DNA of 64,000 bases from Pseudobutyrivibrio sp. MD2005 (GTDB lineage: Bacteria > Bacillota > Clostridia > Lachnospirales > Lachnospiraceae). The stretch is taken from positions 124,001 to 188,000 of the forward strand of contig NZ_JHXE01000001.1 of the NCBI RefSeq assembly GCF_000621865.1, in the 5' to 3' direction. A program made the position numbers and the translations under genes. The notes beneath the pieces were generated by a model that was not told the DNA's origin, ran no database searches, and worked only from the letters and a program-made list of their open reading frames with translations. Position 1 is the stretch's first letter. Each line of letters begins with the position of its first letter. Of this stretch, positions 62,410 through 64,000 are shown piece after piece.

Positions 62410-63600
62410 ATGGTTATTTCTAAAAATATGGAGAAACTTGTAGCAGGAAGTTCCACTATAAGAAAGCTTTTCGAAGAAGGTTTACAGCTTGCAGCGGAAG
62501 TTGGTGCAGAAAATGTATATGATTTCAGCCTTGGTAATCCAGCGGCGCCAGTACCTCAAAAGGTTACGCAGGCAATAAAGGATATCATTGCAGAGAATCC
62601 TGATTCATATATCCATGGATATATGAAGAATGCAGGCTTTGATGAGGTAAGAACAAACGTCGCTAATAGCTTAAATAAGAAGTTTGATATGGGCTACGGT
62701 CCAGATGACATTGTCATGACTGTAGGTGCTGCCGGCGCCATGAATTGTGTATTTAGAGCGCTTCTTGGCCTGAATGATGAAGTAATCGCATTTGCTCCTT
62801 ACTTCGGAGAATACAGAAGCTATGTGGCAAACTTTGGCGGAACATTAAATGTTGTGCCAGCAAAGCTTGATGATTTCGATTTGAACTTAGATGAGCTTGA
62901 TAAGCTTATCACAGAAAAGACAAAATGCATCATCGTAAATAATCCAAACAATCCTTCAGGAAAAGTATATCCAGCCTCTACGATTGAAAAGCTTGCTGAG
63001 ATATTAGAGAAGGCAGAAAAAAGAGTAGGTCATCCAATCTATGTCATTGCTGATGAACCATACAGAGAGCTTGTATACGATGGAGACGAGGTGCCATACA
63101 TCCCTTCAATAATCAAAAACAGCATCTACATGTACTCATTCAGTAAGACTCTTTCTCTTCCAGGAGAGCGAATCGGTTACATGGCTCTTTCAAAGAAGAT
63201 GGATTACTATGAGGAGATGATAGGGGCTATGGTAGTAGCAAACAGATGCTTAGGCTACATCAATGCACCATCCCTTTTCCAGCTTGTAGTTTCAAGATGC
63301 TTAGATGTAGACGTTGATTTGGATTTCTACGACAAAAACAGAAAGCTTTTATACAGTAAGCTAACAGAGCTGGGCTTTGAGGTAGTAAAGCCTCAGGGAG
63401 CCTTTTATCTTCTTGTTAAATCTCCATACGAAAATGAGGAAGAATTTGTAAAAGCAGCAAAGAAGAATCACATCATACTGGTTTCAACCAAGACCTTCGG
63501 CTGCCCAGGATATGTAAGAATTGCATATTGCGTTGATTACGATATGATTAATCGTTCTCTAAAAGCATTTGAACAATTAGCAAAGGATTGTGGCATCTAG
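62410..63600 (+). CDS. Class I/II pyridoxal-phosphate aminotransferase
   Basis: About 397 residues from ATG 62410, preceded by GGGTGG; the GTG at 62389 is discarded. Fold-type I aminotransferase features: YDFSLGNPAAPVP, GAAGAMNCVFRALL, the CIIVNNPNNPSGKVYP asparagine motif, IADEPYRELVYDG with the PLP aspartate, and the Schiff-base lysine in SFSKTLSLPGERIGY. This is the AspC/ARO8-like aspartate or aromatic aminotransferase group; the exact substrate is open. A convergent terminator follows. Confidence 0.93.
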   Translation: MVISKNMEKLVAGSSTIRKLFEEGLQLAAEVGAENVYDFSLGNPAAPVPQKVTQAIKDIIAENPDSYIHGYMKNAGFDEVRTNVANSLNKKFDMGYGPDDIVMTVGAAGAMNCVFRALLGLNDEVIAFAPYFGEYRSYVANFGGTLNVVPAKLDDFDLNLDELDKLITEKTKCIIVNNPNNPSGKVYPASTIEKLAEILEKAEKRVGHPIYVIADEPYRELVYDGDEVPYIPSIIKNSIYMYSFSKTLSLPGERIGYMALSKKMDYYEEMIGAMVVANRCLGYINAPSLFQLVVSRCLDVDVDLDFYDKNRKLLYSKLTELGFEVVKPQGAFYLLVKSPYENEEEFVKAAKKNHIILVSTKTFGCPGYVRIAYCVDYDMINRSLKAFEQLAKDCGI

Positions 63601-63613
63601 CCACAATCCTTTA
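63582..63613. terminator. Bidirectional terminator between the aminotransferase and LysR-type genes
   Basis: AAAGGATTGTGG with CCACAATCCTTT (12-bp perfect stem, 7-nt loop) and a T-rich tail; it overlaps the 3' ends of both convergent genes. Confidence 0.9.
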
Positions 63614-64000
63614 TTTAAAGTGATTCTTAAGTTTTTCATAGAGTTTATCGATGGAAGGAGCGATAGTGCTTCTGTGCCATGCGATAGAGATAGGCAACTC
63701 ATCGTTTAGAGTCATGTAGTGAATGCCTGGATGATGGATGCCCTGATACCAGCCGTCTAAGACTGCAACGCCTAAGCCATTTTCAACGGCAGCAAATACA
63801 GTATTGATGTTTGGGACAGCTGTGAACTTTGGTACAAAACCGTAAGGTCTAAAAAGCAATTCTATGTCCTGGCATAGTTCACCAACTCGAGGGTCATCAA
63901 TCATATAAAAGGTGCATGAAGCAAAATCAGCTGCTGTAGTGATTTTGTCGTAATTAGGCAAAAGCTCAGAATATACTATAATTCTAGGCACGCTTGTGAA
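63611..64000 (-). CDS. LysR-type regulator, C-terminal part (partial)
   Basis: The last 130 residues of a LysR-type regulator; the reading frame is open to the window edge at 64000, so the DNA-binding N-terminus lies outside. The visible part is the second half of the substrate-binding domain: CQDIELLFRPYGFVP, the LysR signature AAVENGLGVAVLDGWY and SIAWHRSTIAPSIDKLYEKL. The regulated genes are not in view; the neighbouring aminotransferase is convergent, so it is not an obvious target. Confidence 0.85.
   Translation of the reverse strand, partial: FTSVPRIIVYSELLPNYDKITTAADFASCTFYMIDDPRVGELCQDIELLFRPYGFVPKFTAVPNINTVFAAVENGLGVAVLDGWYQGIHHPGIHYMTLNDELPISIAWHRSTIAPSIDKLYEKLKNHFK

Noticed and set aside
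1-64000. tRNA or rRNA genes
   Set aside because: No T-arm (GGTTCGAATCC-type) or rRNA core motifs were found outside coding sequence; a tRNAscan run would be decisive.

Overview
This 64 kb window is most likely chromosomal DNA from a low-GC, motile, anaerobic Firmicute of the Lachnospiraceae, of the Butyrivibrio/Pseudobutyrivibrio/Roseburia type. That placement is inferred from gene content: sigma-28-type flagellin expression, a meso-DAP cell wall (dapA, dapF and a MurE with the DNPR specificity motif), a Tad-type pilus locus with DUF5702 and DUF6382-FHA proteins, and DUF6240/DUF6145-type proteins. No rRNA or tRNA gene was seen.

Layout. 0-1.8 kb: the 3' end of dnaX, then ybaB and recR. 1.9-3.0 kb: a mostly non-coding stretch with an array of regularly spaced inverted octamers (2002-2252) and a 41-codon membrane-peptide ORF. 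3.0-13.3 kb: an accessory block of surface proteins: a lipoprotein, a polytopic protein with a large ectodomain, a membrane-tethered lipase-like hydrolase, then an operon with its own promoter and terminator (TIR domain plus transmembrane segment plus beta-propeller protein, followed by two DUF1266-like extracytoplasmic proteins). 13.4-23.2 kb: a small cysteine-containing ORF, a DUF6240-type protein, a 1389-residue surface protein behind a leader terminator, flagellin behind a textbook sigma-28 promoter, and fliS. 23.4-32.4 kb: a Tad pilus operon with two prepilin peptidases. 32.5-35.1 kb: secA.

35.2-38.7 kb is the strangest region. It holds a methyltransferase behind a double-hairpin repeat, then about 750 bp of non-coding DNA. 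That DNA carries six tightly packed perfect hairpins with a potential loop pseudoknot (36070-36340), followed by a second array of 13 regularly phased 7-bp half-sites (36386-36756). The array abuts a PD-(D/E)XK-like nuclease gene broken by one in-frame stop. A J-domain protein and a 28-codon ORF with its own ribosome binding site and terminator come next.

38.9-64 kb is mostly housekeeping: nitroreductase and an AraC regulator, dapF-murE-dapA-rhomboid-flavodoxin, a HIT protein, murG, a SleB-type hydrolase, argF-birA-DUF6145-coaX-dusB, greA, a MATE pump, an extended lysS, an amino acid permease, a GGDEF sensor facing an orphan sugar-binding lipoprotein, a cytidylate-kinase-like protein, an aminotransferase and a partial LysR regulator.

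The best candidates for something undescribed are the two inverted-repeat arrays, which share an architecture but not a sequence, and the multi-hairpin element beside the second one. Coordinates and half-site spacings were counted by hand from the sequence. Family names come from recognising motifs, without database searches.
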